DNA of 64,000 bases, from the NCBI RefSeq assembly GCF_036237275.1, contig NZ_CP108352.1:2604001-2668000 (forward strand), written 5' to 3'. Source of the DNA: Streptomyces sp. NBC_01353 (GTDB lineage Bacteria > Actinomycetota > Actinomycetes > Streptomycetales > Streptomycetaceae). A program made the position numbers and the translations under genes. This document shows, piece after piece, positions 20,683-31,526 of this stretch. Under the pieces are notes generated by a model. It was not told where the DNA came from. It did no database searches and saw only the letters and a program-made list of their open reading frames with translations. The first letter of the stretch is position 1; every line of letters begins with the position of its first letter.

Positions 20683-20722
20683 GACCCCGCCCGGAGACCC
20701 TCGCGGGGCCCCGGGCGGGGTC
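20683..20722 (-). terminator. Terminator after rnc
   Basis: A 12-bp perfect stem (20683-20694 with 20711-20722) with a 16-base GC-rich loop, between the rnc stop and mutM. Confidence 0.65.
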
Positions 20723-20756
20723 GTCAAGAAGCAGTGCCGTCAGGAAGGGGAGGGCT

Positions 20757-21569
20757 TCAGGCCGGGGCCTGGTCCACAGGGGAAGAGGTGTCGGCGACCT
20801 CTTCCGGCGTCGTTTCGGCCGCCGCGTCCGCCGCGGCCTTCGCCGCCGCGAGACGCTCGTCCGCCGCCGCGCGAATCGCGCGCCATGCGGACTCCGCCGC
20901 CTGCTGCTCCGCTTCCTTCTTGCTGCGGCCGGTGCCGGTGCCGTACGAGACACCACCGACGCGGGCAGCAGCAGTGAAGGTCTTTTCGTGATCCGGACCC
21001 GTCTCCGTGACGAGGTACTCCGGAACACCCAGACCCTCGGCCGCGGTCAGTTCCTGGAGGCTGGTCTTCCAGTCCAGTCCTGCACCGAGGTTCGAGGACT
21101 TCTCGATCAGCGGGTCGAAGAGCCGGTGCACCAGCTCCGAGGCCGCGTCGAGGCCCTGGTCGAGATAGACCGCACCGATCACCGCTTCAAGGGTGTCGGC
21201 GAGGATGGACGCCTTGTCCCGGCCACCCGTGCCCTCTTCGCCCCGGCCGAGCCGGATGAAGGAGCCGAGTTCGAGGCCGCGACCGACCTCCGCCAGCGCA
21301 CGCGAATTGACCACCGCGGCCCGCAGCTTGGCCAGCTGGCCTTCGGGCAGGTCGGGGTGGGTGCGGTACAGCGTGTCCGTGACCACCAGGCCGAGCACGG
21401 AGTCCCCGAGGAACTCGAGACGCTCGTTGGTGGGCAGACCGCCGTTCTCGTACGCGTACGAGCGGTGCGTCAGCGCACGCACCAGAAGGGCGGACTCGAG
21501 CTGATACCCGAGCCGCCCTTCCAGAAGCGTGTGGGACGAGGCATTGTCCGTCTTGTTGGACTCAGACAT
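20757..21569 (-). CDS. rnc: Ribonuclease III
   Basis: Double-strand-specific endoribonuclease for rRNA processing and mRNA turnover; in S. coelicolor the same gene is known as absB and affects antibiotic production. The 270-residue product has the catalytic signature [13 protein letters not shown] at 48-60, the metal-binding [13 protein letters not shown] segment, and a C-terminal double-stranded RNA-binding domain ending in [19 protein letters not shown]. An alanine-rich acidic tail follows. ATG at 21569 follows GAGAGG; a longer frame to 21674 overlaps rpmF. It lies 19 bases after rpmF. Confidence 0.97.
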   Translation of the reverse strand: MSESNKTDNASSHTLLEGRLGYQLESALLVRALTHRSYAYENGGLPTNERLEFLGDSVLGLVVTDTLYRTHPDLPEGQLAKLRAAVVNSRALAEVGRGLELGSFIRLGRGEEGTGGRDKASILADTLEAVIGAVYLDQGLDAASELVHRLFDPLIEKSSNLGAGLDWKTSLQELTAAEGLGVPEYLVTETGPDHEKTFTAAARVGGVSYGTGTGRSKKEAEQQAAESAWRAIRAAADERLAAAKAAADAAAETTPEEVADTSSPVDQAPA

Positions 21570-21588
21570 TGCGCCTCTCACCAGCCAC

Positions 21589-21762
21589 TCAGACCGAGAG
21601 GACCTGGCGCTTGTTGTAGGTGCCGCAGCTCGGGCACGCGATGTGCTGCTGCTTCGGCTCCTGGCAACGCTCACACGAAACCAGGGTGGGGACCGCAGCC
21701 TTCCACTGCGACCGGCGGTGGCGCGTGTTGCTGCGCGACATCTTCCGCTTCGGAACAGCCAC
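21589..21762 (-). CDS. rpmF: Ribosomal protein L32, zinc-ribbon form
   Basis: 57-residue 50S ribosomal protein: [20 protein letters not shown], then CERC and CPSC pairs that form the zinc ribbon, ending [11 protein letters not shown] at 21762 lies 2 bases after the stop of the YceD gene, and its ribosome site AGGAGAAG overlaps the end of that gene, so translation is probably coupled. The four cysteines mark the zinc-dependent form. Confidence 0.96.
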   Translation of the reverse strand: MAVPKRKMSRSNTRHRRSQWKAAVPTLVSCERCQEPKQQHIACPSCGTYNKRQVLSV

Positions 21763-21764
21763 GG

Positions 21765-22403
21765 CTACTTCTCCTGCTTCTCGTCGACGCCAGCTTCGGC
21801 GCCGCTCATGTTGTCCTTCTCATCGGTTCCCAGCGAACCGGCGAGTCCCTGCAGTGCCGCCCAACGAATGTCGACGGCGTCATGGTGGTGGTCCGGGTTG
21901 TCGTTCAGGTTGGTTCCGCATTCGGAACACAGACCCGCACAGTCCTCCCGGCACACCGGCTGCATCGGCAGTGCGAGCACCACCGCATCACGCAGCACGG
22001 GTTCGAGGTCGAACATGCCGTCCTCGAGGGGGATCATGTCCTCGTCGTCCTCGGCTTCGTCGTCCGCGGCCGCCTTGGAGCGGCCCCGGTCGTCGGAGTC
22101 GGGGTACGAGAACATCTCCTGGAAGTCCACGTCGAGCTCGAGCTCGACGGGCTCCAGACACCTTACGCACTCCCCCTCGGCCGATGCACGGGCGGTGCCT
22201 GTGACGAGCACACCTTCCATGACCGACTCGAGACGGAGCTCGATTTCCACGGGCGCGCCTTCCGGCACACCGACGACCCCTTCGACACCGAAGTCGTTGG
22301 GGGCCGAGGCCGAGCGGGAGATCCTCTGGAGGGCACCAGGACGCCGCCCCAGCTCGTGTGTGTCGAACACGAGGGGGTTGCGGTGGTCAAGGCGCGTGCT
22401 CAG
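21765..22403 (-). CDS. YceD/DUF177 protein, likely CTG start
   Basis: Conserved protein encoded beside rpmF in many bacteria and linked in other species to 23S rRNA accumulation. Conserved landmarks are [11 protein letters not shown] near the N-terminus, GECVRCLEP, and [18 protein letters not shown], where four cysteines suggest metal binding. No ATG or GTG gives the full family start: GTG at 22370 has no ribosome site and cuts off the conserved [13 protein letters not shown] start. CTG at 22403 is in frame, follows AGGAAG by 4 bases, and gives 212 residues ([12 protein letters not shown]). An acidic insertion lies at about 106-120. Confidence 0.85.
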   Translation of the reverse strand: MSTRLDHRNPLVFDTHELGRRPGALQRISRSASAPNDFGVEGVVGVPEGAPVEIELRLESVMEGVLVTGTARASAEGECVRCLEPVELELDVDFQEMFSYPDSDDRGRSKAAADDEAEDDEDMIPLEDGMFDLEPVLRDAVVLALPMQPVCREDCAGLCSECGTNLNDNPDHHHDAVDIRWAALQGLAGSLGTDEKDNMSGAEAGVDEKQEK

Positions 22404-22501
22404 GGTTCTTCCTGCTTTCGGATCGTGAGGGGGCTGCCGTGTTCGAATCGGGAGACGAAGCGGGCAGCATGGATCGCGGACATACGCGCGACCGAAGAGC
22501 C

Positions 22502-22531
22502 AGGATACTGGACGCTTCGCTCAGGGCCCAA
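22502..22531 (-). promoter_or_regulatory. Putative promoter of the yceD-rpmF-rnc operon
   Basis: On the minus strand TTGGGC (22531-22526) and TATCCT (22507-22502) are separated by 18 bases, about 100 bases upstream of the YceD start. This is a reasonable vegetative promoter by Streptomyces standards; no data support it directly. Confidence 0.45.
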
Positions 22532-22554
22532 TCCGGCCTTGGCGGGGGCTCGGC

Positions 22555-23598
22555 TCAGTGCCCCTGACCGTGTCCCTGGCCGTGTCCCTGCTCGTACTGC
22601 CGCAGCTGCTCCAGGTCGATCATGCTCGTGTCGAAGAAGCTGGTCTCGTCGAGCGCGGCGGCCTGCGGCTGCTGATAGTCGTAGACCGGCTGCTGCTGCG
22701 GCTGCTGATACGCGTAGGGGTCCTGGGTCTGGTACCCGTACGGGTCCTGGGCCTGGGCCTGGTAGGCGTAAGCGTCCTGGTGCTGCGGCTGCTGGTAGCC
22801 GTACGGGTCCGGCTGCTGCGCCGGGATCTGCGGGGCCTGCTGGTGGACAGGCTGCTGGACCGGCTCGGGGTCGGCCAGCTCCGCGAGCCCGGCCAGGTAG
22901 TCCGCGTCGCTGGTGTGCACCGCGCCGCCCGCCGCGTCCTGGGCCGCCATGTGGGCGCCGAGGTCGTCGGTGGCGATCCGGCCGTGCAGCTTCTGCCGGC
23001 CGCGGCCGACCGCCTCCAGGGTCTTGGACAGCACGGCCTCGAAGGCGCCCAGCTTGGCGTCCACGTACTCGTCGGCCCGGTGGATCAGGGTCTGAGGGTC
23101 CGCGCTGTACTCGGGGGCGTCCTCGTCGGCGTAGCCCTGCGCGTCCAGGCCCGGGCCGCGGCCGAGGAGCTTCTCGCGGCCGCGGTCGACCGAGCCGATG
23201 GTCTTGTTGAGGACGACCTCGAAGTTGGCGAGCTTGGAGTCGACGTAGTCGTCGGCCTCCGCCCTGATCTCCTCGGCCTCCCTGCGGGCCTCGGAGAGGA
23301 TCCGGTCCGCCTCGTCCTGGGACTGGCGGGCGACCTGGGTGTCGGAGATCAGCGAGCCGCGCTCGGCGTGGGCGGCCTCGATGATCCGCTCCGCCTCCTG
23401 CCGGGCGTGCTCCACCATCTGCTCACGGCCCCCGAGGAGCTCCTGGGCCTGGGCCAGGGAGCCCGGCAGGGCTTCCCGTACCTCTTCGAGCATGGCGAGC
23501 AGCTCGGCGCGGTTGACCACGCAGGACGCCGACATGGGCATGGAGCGGGCGTTGGTGACCGTCGAAACGATCTCGTCGAGCTTCTTCTGCACGTCCAC
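22555..23598 (-). CDS. DivIVA/SepIVA-like coiled-coil protein with Gln/Pro/Tyr-rich tail
   Basis: 347-residue protein. Residues 1-60 form a conserved N-terminal region, then a coiled coil (HARQEAERIIEAAHAERG, DEADRILSEARREAEEIRAEADDYVDSKL), with two related YVDSKLANFEVVLNKT / YVDAKLGAFEAVLSKT blocks. From about 250 the tail is rich in Q, P, Y, with repeats of QDPYGYQ and DAYAYQ, and ends in GHGQGHGQGH. The position next to yceD-rpmF-rnc matches mycobacterial SepIVA, a DivIVA-like septation factor; a polar-growth or division role is inferred. GTG at 23598 is used. Not an ATP synthase subunit, despite that weak resemblance. Confidence 0.8.
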   Translation of the reverse strand: MDVQKKLDEIVSTVTNARSMPMSASCVVNRAELLAMLEEVREALPGSLAQAQELLGGREQMVEHARQEAERIIEAAHAERGSLISDTQVARQSQDEADRILSEARREAEEIRAEADDYVDSKLANFEVVLNKTIGSVDRGREKLLGRGPGLDAQGYADEDAPEYSADPQTLIHRADEYVDAKLGAFEAVLSKTLEAVGRGRQKLHGRIATDDLGAHMAAQDAAGGAVHTSDADYLAGLAELADPEPVQQPVHQQAPQIPAQQPDPYGYQQPQHQDAYAYQAQAQDPYGYQTQDPYAYQQPQQQPVYDYQQPQAAALDETSFFDTSMIDLEQLRQYEQGHGQGHGQGH

Positions 23599-23718
23599 CG
23601 GGTGCTCGCCACTCTCTACAGCTGGATGGAGACGGACGGGACGACTTTAAGGCAGTCGCCCCCCGCCTGACACAAGATGACGGACCGTCAGCGGTGGTCG
23701 CTCGCGGTCACGTCCGGG

Positions 23719-24240
23719 TCACTGCCCGCCGCGCTGCTCGGCGAGCCGGTCGGTGAGCCTGCCGAGGACGGCCGGCGGCACCAGGTGGGAGACGTCGCCG
23801 CCCCAGGCGGCGACCTCCTTGACCAGGGAGGACGACAGGAAGCTGTACGTGGGGTTGGTGGGGACGAACAGGGTCTCGACGCCCGAGAGACCGTTGTTCA
23901 TCTGCGCCATCTGCAGCTCGTAGTCGAAGTCGCTGACCGCGCGCAGGCCCTTCACGATGGCGGGGATGTCGCGCTGCTTGCAGAAGTCGACGAGCAGGCC
24001 GTGGAAGGCCTCCACCTCGACGTTGCCGAAGTCGGCGGTGACCTCGCGGATCAGCTCGATCCGCTCGTCGACGGTGAACAGTCCCTTCTTGGACTGGTTG
24101 ATCATCACCGCGACATGTACGACGTCGTACAGCTTGGAGGCGCGGGCGATGATGTCGAGATGTCCGTTGGTGATGGGGTCGAATGACCCCGGACAGACGG
24201 CGCGGCGCAACTTGGGTCCCTCGCTCTCCGGTCCGGTCAT
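23719..24240 (-). CDS. coaD: Phosphopantetheine adenylyltransferase
   Basis: Penultimate step of coenzyme A synthesis: 4'-phosphopantetheine plus ATP gives dephospho-CoA. The 173-residue product has the nucleotidyltransferase motif TNGH (T24-H27) after PGSFDPI, the [19 protein letters not shown] segment and the [12 protein letters not shown] motif. The ATG at 24240 overlaps the rsmD stop as ATGA, indicating coupled translation. The N-terminus is about ten residues longer than in many bacteria. Confidence 0.96.
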   Translation of the reverse strand: MTGPESEGPKLRRAVCPGSFDPITNGHLDIIARASKLYDVVHVAVMINQSKKGLFTVDERIELIREVTADFGNVEVEAFHGLLVDFCKQRDIPAIVKGLRAVSDFDYELQMAQMNNGLSGVETLFVPTNPTYSFLSSSLVKEVAAWGGDVSHLVPPAVLGRLTDRLAEQRGGQ

Positions 24241-24821
24241 CGTGCGTCTTCGCACGTAGAGGCGGCGCGACCGTACCAAAACGTTCCCTCGCCGTAACGA
24301 CGGGCCCGCAGTGGCTCGAATCCGGCCGGCCAGCCGAATTCCCCGCCTCGGGTGCTGCGCTCCACGGTGACGAGGGCGTCCTCCGTGAGCCAGCCCCCTG
24401 AGCGGAGTGTGAGGAGGATCTCGCGAAGATCGTCGTCCGAGACGGCGTACGGCGGGTCGAGGAAGACCAGGTCGTAGGGGGCGGCGGGGGCCGGTCCCGT
24501 CACGATCTGTTCCGCTTTGCCCGTACGGAGTTCCGCGCCGGGCAGTCCGAGCGTCCGGACGTTCTCGCGGACGGTCCGGGCGGCGCGGGCATCGGCCTCG
24601 ACGAGGAGGGCGTGGGAGGCGCCCCGGGAGAGCGCCTCCAGGCCGACAGCGCCCGAACCCGCGTACAGGTCGGCCACCCGGGTGCCGTCGAGGGTGCCGA
24701 GGAGCGACTCCCAGGTGGAGAAGAGGCCCTCGCGCGCCCGGTCGGAGGTGGGGCGGGTGCCGTTGCCGGGGGGCACGGCCAGTCGGCGTCCGCCGGCGGT
24801 ACCGGCGATCACGCGGGTCAT
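24237..24821 (-). CDS. rsmD: 16S rRNA (guanine966-N2)-methyltransferase RsmD
   Basis: SAM-dependent methyltransferase for 16S rRNA. The 194-residue product begins [19 protein letters not shown], has motif [19 protein letters not shown], and the catalytic DPPY motif ([10 protein letters not shown]). ATG at 24821 follows AAGGAC; the frame extension to 24869 has no support. It is translationally linked to coaD, as in many actinobacteria. Confidence 0.95.
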   Translation of the reverse strand: MTRVIAGTAGGRRLAVPPGNGTRPTSDRAREGLFSTWESLLGTLDGTRVADLYAGSGAVGLEALSRGASHALLVEADARAARTVRENVRTLGLPGAELRTGKAEQIVTGPAPAAPYDLVFLDPPYAVSDDDLREILLTLRSGGWLTEDALVTVERSTRGGEFGWPAGFEPLRARRYGEGTFWYGRAASTCEDAR

Positions 24822-24896
24822 CTGACGTCCTTGTCCTTTTCGGGGGCGCTCCGTGGTCTGTGCCTCCACGATATGGCGGGTCGGGCGGGTGTGACG

Positions 24897-27110
24897 TCAC
24901 CCCTTCTCCAGGTACTCCTCCCGCTCCTTGTCCAGGAGGGCGTCCAGGGCGGTGCGCAGCTCGGGATGGTCGGTGAGGTCCGGGTCGGCGAGGACGACGG
25001 CGGTCGCCTCCTCGCGGGCTGCGGCGATGACCTCCTCGTCGTCGATGACGGTGAGCATCCGCAGCGAGGAGCGGACACCGGACTGGGCCTGGCCGAGGAC
25101 GTCGCCCTCGCGGCGCTGTTCGAGGTCGATACGGGAGAGTTCGAAGCCGTCGAGGGTGGAGGCGACGGCGCCGAGGCGCTGCCGGGCGGGACTGGCCTCG
25201 GGCATCTCGGTGACGAGCAGGCACAGGCCGGGGGCGGAGCCTCGGCCGACGCGGCCGCGGAGCTGGTGGAGCTGGGAGACACCGAAGCGGTCGGCGTCCA
25301 TGATCACCATGGCGGTGGCGTTGGGGACGTTGACGCCGACCTCGATGACCGTCGTGGCGACCAGGACGTCGACCTCGCCGGCGGCGAAGCGGCGCATGAC
25401 GTCGTCCTTGTCGTCCGGGTGCATCCGGCCGTGCAGGACCTCGATACGGAGCCCGGCGAGAGGTCCCCTGGTGAGCTGCTCGGCGATCTCGACGACGGCG
25501 AGCGGCGGGCGCTTCTCGGCCTCGTCCTCGGGCGACGGCTTCTTCTTCGCCGCCTTGCCGTTCTCGTCCTCGTCGTCGCCGATGCGGGGGCAGACCACGT
25601 ACGCCTGGTGTCCGTTCTCCACCTCCTCGCGTACCCGCTCCCACGCGCGCGTGAGGAAGTGCGGCTTGTCGGCGGCCGGCACGACGTGGCTGGCGATCGG
25701 GGAGCGTCCGGCGGGCAGTTGGTCCAGGACGGAGGTCTCCAGGTCACCGAAGACGGTCATGGCGACCGTCCGCGGGATCGGGGTGGCCGTCATGACGAGC
25801 AGGTGGGGCGGCTGCTTTCCCTTCCCGCGCAGGGCGTCGCGCTGCTCGACGCCGAAGCGGTGCTGCTCGTCGACCACGACCAGGCCGAGGTCGTGGAACT
25901 GCACCTTGTCCTCGATGAGCGCGTGCGTACCGATCACGATCCCGGCCTCGCCGGTGACGAGGTCGAGCAGGGCCTGCCGGCGTGCGGCGGCGCCCATCGA
26001 GCCGGTGAGCAGGACGACCTTGGTGGCGTGCTCGGCCCCTCCGAGCATCCCTCCCTCTGCGAGCTCGCCCATCATCTCGGTGATCGAGCGGTGGTGCTGC
26101 TGGGCGAGGACCTCGGTGGGGGCGAGCATCGCGGCCTGTCCGTCGGCGTCGACGACGGCGAGCATGGCCCGCAGGGCCACCATCGTCTTACCGCTGCCCA
26201 CTTCGCCCTGGAGGAGGCGGTGCATGGGGTGCTCGGTGGCGAGGTCCTCGAAGATCTCCTTGGTGACCTTCTGCTGGCCGTCGGTGAGGGTGAAGGGCAG
26301 CTTGGCGTCGAAGGCGTCGAGGAGGCCGTCGGAGGCGGGTCTGCGGGCGACGGCGGGCAGTTGGGTGTCGGCGAACCGGCGGCGGGCGAGGGCGACCTGG
26401 AGGACGAAGGCCTCGTCCCACTTCAGCCGCTGCCGGGCGTCCTCGATGTCCGCCTTGGTGCGGGGGCGGTGGACCTTCAGGAGCGCCTCGGGCAGGTCGG
26501 TGAGGCCGCGGTCCTCGCGCAGGGCGGGCGGCAGCGGGTCGGCGAGCCCGGCCCAGTCGGTGGCGACCAGGGAGTCCAGGGCGATGGAGACGGACTGCTC
26601 GATGGTCCAGGACTCCAGCTGCTTGCAGGCGGGGTAGATCGGCAGCAGCTCGTTCGCGAACGCCTTGACCGTCTCGTCGCTGCTTTCCGCGTCGAGGAGT
26701 TTGTACTCGGGGTGGGTGAGCTGGAGCTTGCGGTTGAAGAGCCCGACCTTGCCGGCGAACATCCCGCGGCGGCCCGGCAGTAGCTCCTTCTGGTGGAAGT
26801 GGACGGCGCGGCCGAAGAAGACCAGCTGCATCCGGCCGCTGCCGTCGGTGATGGTGACCTCGAGGCGCTGGCCCTTGCCCCGGCCCCCCTTGTTGAAGGT
26901 CAGCACGCGGGCGTCGGCCACCTGCGCGACCACCGTGACGTGCTCGTCCAGCGGCAGATCGGCGAGGGCGGTGAGCTCGCCGCGCTCGGCGTACCGCCGG
27001 GGGTAGTGGTGGAGGAGGTCCCCGACCGTCCGCAGGTCGAGGTGCTCGGCCATCACCTTCGCGGTGGCGGCGCCGAGGAGGTTCTTGAGGGGTTCGTCGA
27101 GCACTGGCAC
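24897..27110 (-). CDS. recG: ATP-dependent DNA helicase RecG
   Basis: Superfamily 2 helicase that remodels stalled replication forks and recombination intermediates. The 737-residue product has the wedge/OB domain (about 60-160), Walker A GEVGSGKT, the DEQHRFG helicase motif II, motif [13 protein letters not shown], and C-terminal QLRGRVGRG. An acidic/lysine-rich insertion ([19 protein letters not shown]) precedes the second helicase lobe, as is usual in Streptomyces. GTG at 27110 ([13 protein letters not shown]) matches the family start, although its ribosome site is weak. It lies 75 bases upstream of rsmD on the same strand. Confidence 0.95.
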   Translation of the reverse strand: MPVLDEPLKNLLGAATAKVMAEHLDLRTVGDLLHHYPRRYAERGELTALADLPLDEHVTVVAQVADARVLTFNKGGRGKGQRLEVTITDGSGRMQLVFFGRAVHFHQKELLPGRRGMFAGKVGLFNRKLQLTHPEYKLLDAESSDETVKAFANELLPIYPACKQLESWTIEQSVSIALDSLVATDWAGLADPLPPALREDRGLTDLPEALLKVHRPRTKADIEDARQRLKWDEAFVLQVALARRRFADTQLPAVARRPASDGLLDAFDAKLPFTLTDGQQKVTKEIFEDLATEHPMHRLLQGEVGSGKTMVALRAMLAVVDADGQAAMLAPTEVLAQQHHRSITEMMGELAEGGMLGGAEHATKVVLLTGSMGAAARRQALLDLVTGEAGIVIGTHALIEDKVQFHDLGLVVVDEQHRFGVEQRDALRGKGKQPPHLLVMTATPIPRTVAMTVFGDLETSVLDQLPAGRSPIASHVVPAADKPHFLTRAWERVREEVENGHQAYVVCPRIGDDEDENGKAAKKKPSPEDEAEKRPPLAVVEIAEQLTRGPLAGLRIEVLHGRMHPDDKDDVMRRFAAGEVDVLVATTVIEVGVNVPNATAMVIMDADRFGVSQLHQLRGRVGRGSAPGLCLLVTEMPEASPARQRLGAVASTLDGFELSRIDLEQRREGDVLGQAQSGVRSSLRMLTVIDDEEVIAAAREEATAVVLADPDLTDHPELRTALDALLDKEREEYLEKG

Positions 27111-27348
27111 GGAATCTATTGGACACCACGGTTCTGACAACGCGGCCGCTCAACCCTGGAAGCCGGAGACACAGGTGTCGGCTCGCCGCTAGGTTTCGGT
27201 GTGCCGTTCGGCGTCGGGCAGGGCTTGTCCGTCATGAACCCGCGTCAGCGGGCGAGTGAGGAGCCACCGCGTTCACGCAAGGGCGGAGTCACTGCACACC
27301 ACTCCACTGGACCTGGACCGGACTGTGGACCGATGAGGTGTGCCCGAA

Positions 27349-27396
27349 GAGCCCGGGTTTTGGGCCCGTGATCTCGCGGGCCCAAAACCCGGGCTC
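27349..27396 (-). terminator. Terminator abutting the DAK2 gene stop
   Basis: A perfect 20-bp stem (27349-27368 with 27377-27396) with an 8-base loop begins at the base immediately after the stop codon (27399-27397). Confidence 0.88.
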
Positions 27397-29022
27397 TCAC
27401 TCGACCCCGATCAGGAGCGGCGGCGCCCCCACTCCCCCGCAATACGTCGCCGTGTCGACCGCCAGGTACGTCTCGCGGACGTGGCGTTCGAGCGCTGTCG
27501 CCAGGGAGGGCGGGGTCTCGTCGGCCACGATCAGGGTGACCAGTTCGCCGCCCGCCGAGAGCATTCGGTCCAGGACCGTGCGGGCCGTCGTCGTCAGGTC
27601 CTGCCCGATGACGGCCACGTCTCCCTCGATCAGGCCCAGGATGTCGCCGGCCTGGCAGACGCCGGCCGAGGTGAAGGACTGCCGTTCGGCGACGGCGAGT
27701 TCGGCGTACCGGGTCGCGCCAGCCGCCGCCGTCATCGCCACCACGTCCTCGTCGAAGCGCCGGTCCGGTTCGTGGACGGCGAGCGCCGCGATGCCCTGGA
27801 CGGCGGCCCGGGTCGGGATCAGGGCGACCCTGATGCCCTCCGCGCGGGCCTGTTCGGCGGCGGCACCGGCCGTGTGCCGCAGGTCGGTGTCGTTGGGCAG
27901 GAGCACGACCTCGCGCGCGTGGGCCCTCCGGATGGCGTCGAGGAGTTCGTTGCCGGCAGGCGGCTCGCCCGGCCTGGCCAGCACCGTCGTCGCCCCGGCC
28001 TCCGCGCACAGGCCCGCGAGCCCTTCGCCCGGTACGACCGCCACGACCGCCCGCTGCATCCGCTCCCGTGTCTCGGTGACACCCGAGAAGTGCGTGATAC
28101 GGATCCGGTACGGCCGGCCCGCCTCCACGCCGGCCTCCACGGCCGCCCCCGCGTCGTCGACATGGACGTGGACGTTCCAGAGGCCGTCGCCGCCGACCAC
28201 GACCAGCGAGTCCCCCAGCGCGTCCAGCCGGGCCCTCAGCCGTTCCACGGCCGCGTCCTCCGCCTCCAGGAGGTAGATCACCTCGAAGGCGGGTCCGGCG
28301 GGTCCGGCGGGTCCGGCGGGTCCGTCCTCGGGTTCGCATGCCTCGGCGACGATCGGCCGGTGCGCCACCCCGGTCGGCCGTACCTGCGCCTCTCCCGACA
28401 CGACCTCCACCAAGGCCCCGAGGACAGCCACCAGACCCCGTCCGCCCGCGTCCACGACCCCGGCACGTTCGAGGACGGCCAGTTGTCCAGGAGTGGCCTC
28501 GAGGGCGGTCCTGGCCCCCTCGTACGCCCCTCTGGCCACCATCACGAGGCTTCCGCCGCTGTCGCAGGCGTCCGCGGCCGCGGTGGCCACGCTCAGGATC
28601 GTTCCTTCGACGGGGTGCGCCACGGCCTCCCGGGCCGCGCGGGCCGCCGCCGCCAGGGACCGGGCGAGGTGATCGCCGTCACGCCCGTCGGCAAGGACGG
28701 ACGCCATGCCGCGCAGCAGCTGCGAGAGAATCGTTCCGGAGTTGCCCCGGGCACCGATCAGGGCGCCGTGGGCCATGGCCCGTATGGCGTCGCCCGCGTC
28801 GGGGTCGTCACCCACGTCGGGGTCGTCCTCCGTGAAGACCGCCTCGACGGCCCGGGCGGCGGATTCCACCGTCAGATACAGATTCGTGCCGGTGTCCCCG
28901 TCGGCGATCGGATAGACGTTGATCGCGTCGATCTCCTCGCGCTCCCTGCCGAGCGCGTCCAGCGCCCGTACGCACCAGGAGCGGACCGCTGCGGCGTCGA
29001 GGGTCTGCGCGGTCTGCGGCAA
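27397..29022 (-). CDS. DAK2-domain protein, FakA-like fatty-acid kinase
   Basis: 541-residue protein of the YloV/FakA family. The N-terminal DhaL-type kinase domain shows INVYPIADGDTGTNL (metal/ATP site) and GARGNSGTILSQLLRG; the C-terminal half matches the FakA C-terminal domain (WNVHVHVDDAG, then ITHFSGV). FakA works with a DegV-like FakB to phosphorylate fatty acids in Gram-positives; no FakB is adjacent, so that role is inferred. TTG at 29022 follows AGGAGG by 8 bases. The linker at about 233-244 carries a repeated GPA tripeptide from a 9-base tandem repeat. Confidence 0.87.
   Translation of the reverse strand: MPQTAQTLDAAAVRSWCVRALDALGREREEIDAINVYPIADGDTGTNLYLTVESAARAVEAVFTEDDPDVGDDPDAGDAIRAMAHGALIGARGNSGTILSQLLRGMASVLADGRDGDHLARSLAAAARAAREAVAHPVEGTILSVATAAADACDSGGSLVMVARGAYEGARTALEATPGQLAVLERAGVVDAGGRGLVAVLGALVEVVSGEAQVRPTGVAHRPIVAEACEPEDGPAGPAGPAGPAFEVIYLLEAEDAAVERLRARLDALGDSLVVVGGDGLWNVHVHVDDAGAAVEAGVEAGRPYRIRITHFSGVTETRERMQRAVVAVVPGEGLAGLCAEAGATTVLARPGEPPAGNELLDAIRRAHAREVVLLPNDTDLRHTAGAAAEQARAEGIRVALIPTRAAVQGIAALAVHEPDRRFDEDVVAMTAAAGATRYAELAVAERQSFTSAGVCQAGDILGLIEGDVAVIGQDLTTTARTVLDRMLSAGGELVTLIVADETPPSLATALERHVRETYLAVDTATYCGGVGAPPLLIGVE
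28291..28324. repeat. 9-base tandem repeat inside the DAK2 gene
   Basis: GGGTCCGGC is repeated three full times plus a partial fourth copy, in frame, encoding GPA on the minus strand in the linker between the two halves of the protein. Confidence 0.85.
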
Positions 29023-29262
29023 CGGGTGATCCTCCTGCTAGGCGGCGTCTGCGGCGGGCTCCCCGCAGGGTAGACCCGCTCGTGACCTGCACCCGGGGCG
29101 GGGGCCGCCGTCGCCATGGTAGTTTCGTTCCACGGGAGCAGCCGTTGTATGCTGCTTCGGTTGCCCGGCGAGAGTCGGGCCATTCCCCCGGCAAGCCACT
29201 TCAGAACTCCTGATTCCGGTGCGCCGGATTTCACTGTAAATCTGAAGTCTTTGGAGTGACCC

Positions 29263-29448
29263 GTGGCTGCCAACTGCGACGTCTGCGGCAAGGGGCCGGG
29301 CTTCGGCAACAACATTTCGCACTCGCACCGCCGTACGCCTCGTCGCTGGAACCCGAACATCCAGCGTGTGCGTGCCGTGGTCGGTCGGACGCCGAAGCGG
29401 CTCAACGTCTGCACCTCGTGCATCAAGGCCGGCAAGGTCTCGCGCTAA
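29263..29448 (+). CDS. rpmB: Ribosomal protein L28, zinc-ribbon form
   Basis: 61-residue 50S protein: [25 protein letters not shown], with CDVC and CTSC pairs forming a zinc ribbon. GTG at 29263 follows TTTGGAGTG. Streptomyces carry a second, cysteine-free L28 elsewhere that is controlled by Zur; this copy has all four cysteines. It is divergent from the DAK2 gene. I see no Zur-like box in the 220-base upstream region. Confidence 0.97.
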   Translation: MAANCDVCGKGPGFGNNISHSHRRTPRRWNPNIQRVRAVVGRTPKRLNVCTSCIKAGKVSR

Positions 29449-29490
29449 CGCCGACGTTTCGTCGTAGCGCAGCCCCTGCGGTTGCCTTGA

Positions 29491-29520
29491 AAGGCCGGTT
29501 CACCTCGGTGAACCGGCCTT
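29491..29520. terminator. Bidirectional terminator between rpmB and thiD
   Basis: A perfect 14-bp stem (29491-29504 with 29507-29520) with a 2-base loop. T-rich on the plus strand after the stem and A-rich before it, so it can serve both convergent genes. Confidence 0.88.
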
Positions 29521-29545
29521 TTGCCATGCCCGGAAACGAAACGCC

Positions 29546-30333
<788 letters not shown>

Positions 30334-30337
<4 letters not shown>

Positions 30338-31296
30338 TCGGTCTCCCCGAAGTGGTCCCAGCCGCCCTTGCTGTGCCAGGGCGCCCCGTCCACCGTCACC
30401 TGCGGCAGCGCGGAGGGGTTGAGGACCTCGCCGATGACCTTCCAGCGGGCCGGCAGCTTCACGTCCGGCGGGAAGGTGGCGACGATCGCGTGGTCCTCTC
30501 CCCCGGTGAGCACCCACTGCAGCGGGTCCACGCCCACCGCCTGGCCGATGTCGTTCATCTGGGTCGGGACGTCGATGAGCCCGGAACGCAGGTCGATGCG
30601 GACCTTGCTGGCCTCGGCGATGTGGCCGAGGTCGGCGATGAGCCCGTCGCTGACGTCGCACATGGCGGTGGCGCCGAGCCCGGCGGCCGCGGGGCCCGCG
30701 TGGTACGGCGGTTCGGGCCGCCGGTGGGCCTCGACGAAGGCGCGCGGGGAGCGGAAGCCGCGGGAGAGCACCGCGTATCCGGCGGCGGACCAGCCGAGCC
30801 AGCCGGTGTACGCGACGACGTCGCCGGGCTGTGCCCCGCCGCGGGTCACCGGGTCGTGGTTGCGCAGGTCGCCGAGGGCGGTGATGGCGATGGTGATGGT
30901 GTCGCCGCGGACGACGTCGCCGCCGACGACGGCCGCGCCGGCGACCTGGCACTCGTCGCGCAGGCCGTCCATGAGCTCCACGGGCCAGGTGGCGGGAAGT
31001 TCGGCGGGGACGACGAGGCCGAGCAGCAGTGCGGTGGGAACGGCGCCCATGGCCGCGATGTCGGCGAGGTTCTGTGCGGCCGCCTTGCGGCCGACGTCGT
31101 ACGCCGTCGACCAGTCGCGGCGGAAGTGACGTCCTTCGAGCAGGATGTCCGTACTGGCCACCACGCGCCGGTCGGGTGCGGAGACGACCGCGGCGTCGTC
31201 GCCGGGTCCGATCCGTACCGCCGGGGTGGAGGTGAGCCGGGAGGTGAGCTCTCTGATGAGCCCGAACTCCCCCAGCTCTCCTACTGTGCCCTTCAC
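30334..31296 (-). CDS. thiL: Thiamine-monophosphate kinase
   Basis: Makes thiamine diphosphate from thiamine monophosphate and ATP. The 320-residue product shows [23 protein letters not shown] and [15 protein letters not shown] (nucleotide/metal site), [10 protein letters not shown], and [20 protein letters not shown]. Length is typical. First gene of thiL-thiD; divergent from the Lrp-type gene. Confidence 0.95.
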
Positions 31297-31526
31297 CGCG
31301 TATCACCTCGTGTTGTCGTGCCGGCCGTGCGCGTCGCCCGCCGCTCGCTCTGCGGGTCGCGAGCCGTCACGGCGCTGGGTACCGTCAAGTAGACCGTCAA
31401 CTTCTGTCGTGCGTACGCCACACTGTGGGCGCCTCGGGGCGCGCAGGTCTCCCCGCGGCCCTCGGCGACGCGGTACCGTGGCGTCCCTTTCTCCCACAAG
31501 ATCCTCGTGGTCGCCCTGGAGGTTCC

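Noticed and set aside
23678..23690. TGACGG-A-CCGTCA palindrome between sepIVA-like gene and coaD
   Set aside because: Only 6-bp arms in GC-rich DNA; not enough to call a terminator or operator.
31297..31526. Possible TPP riboswitch upstream of thiL
   Set aside because: I looked for THI-box elements such as CUGAGA and found none in a convincing arrangement.
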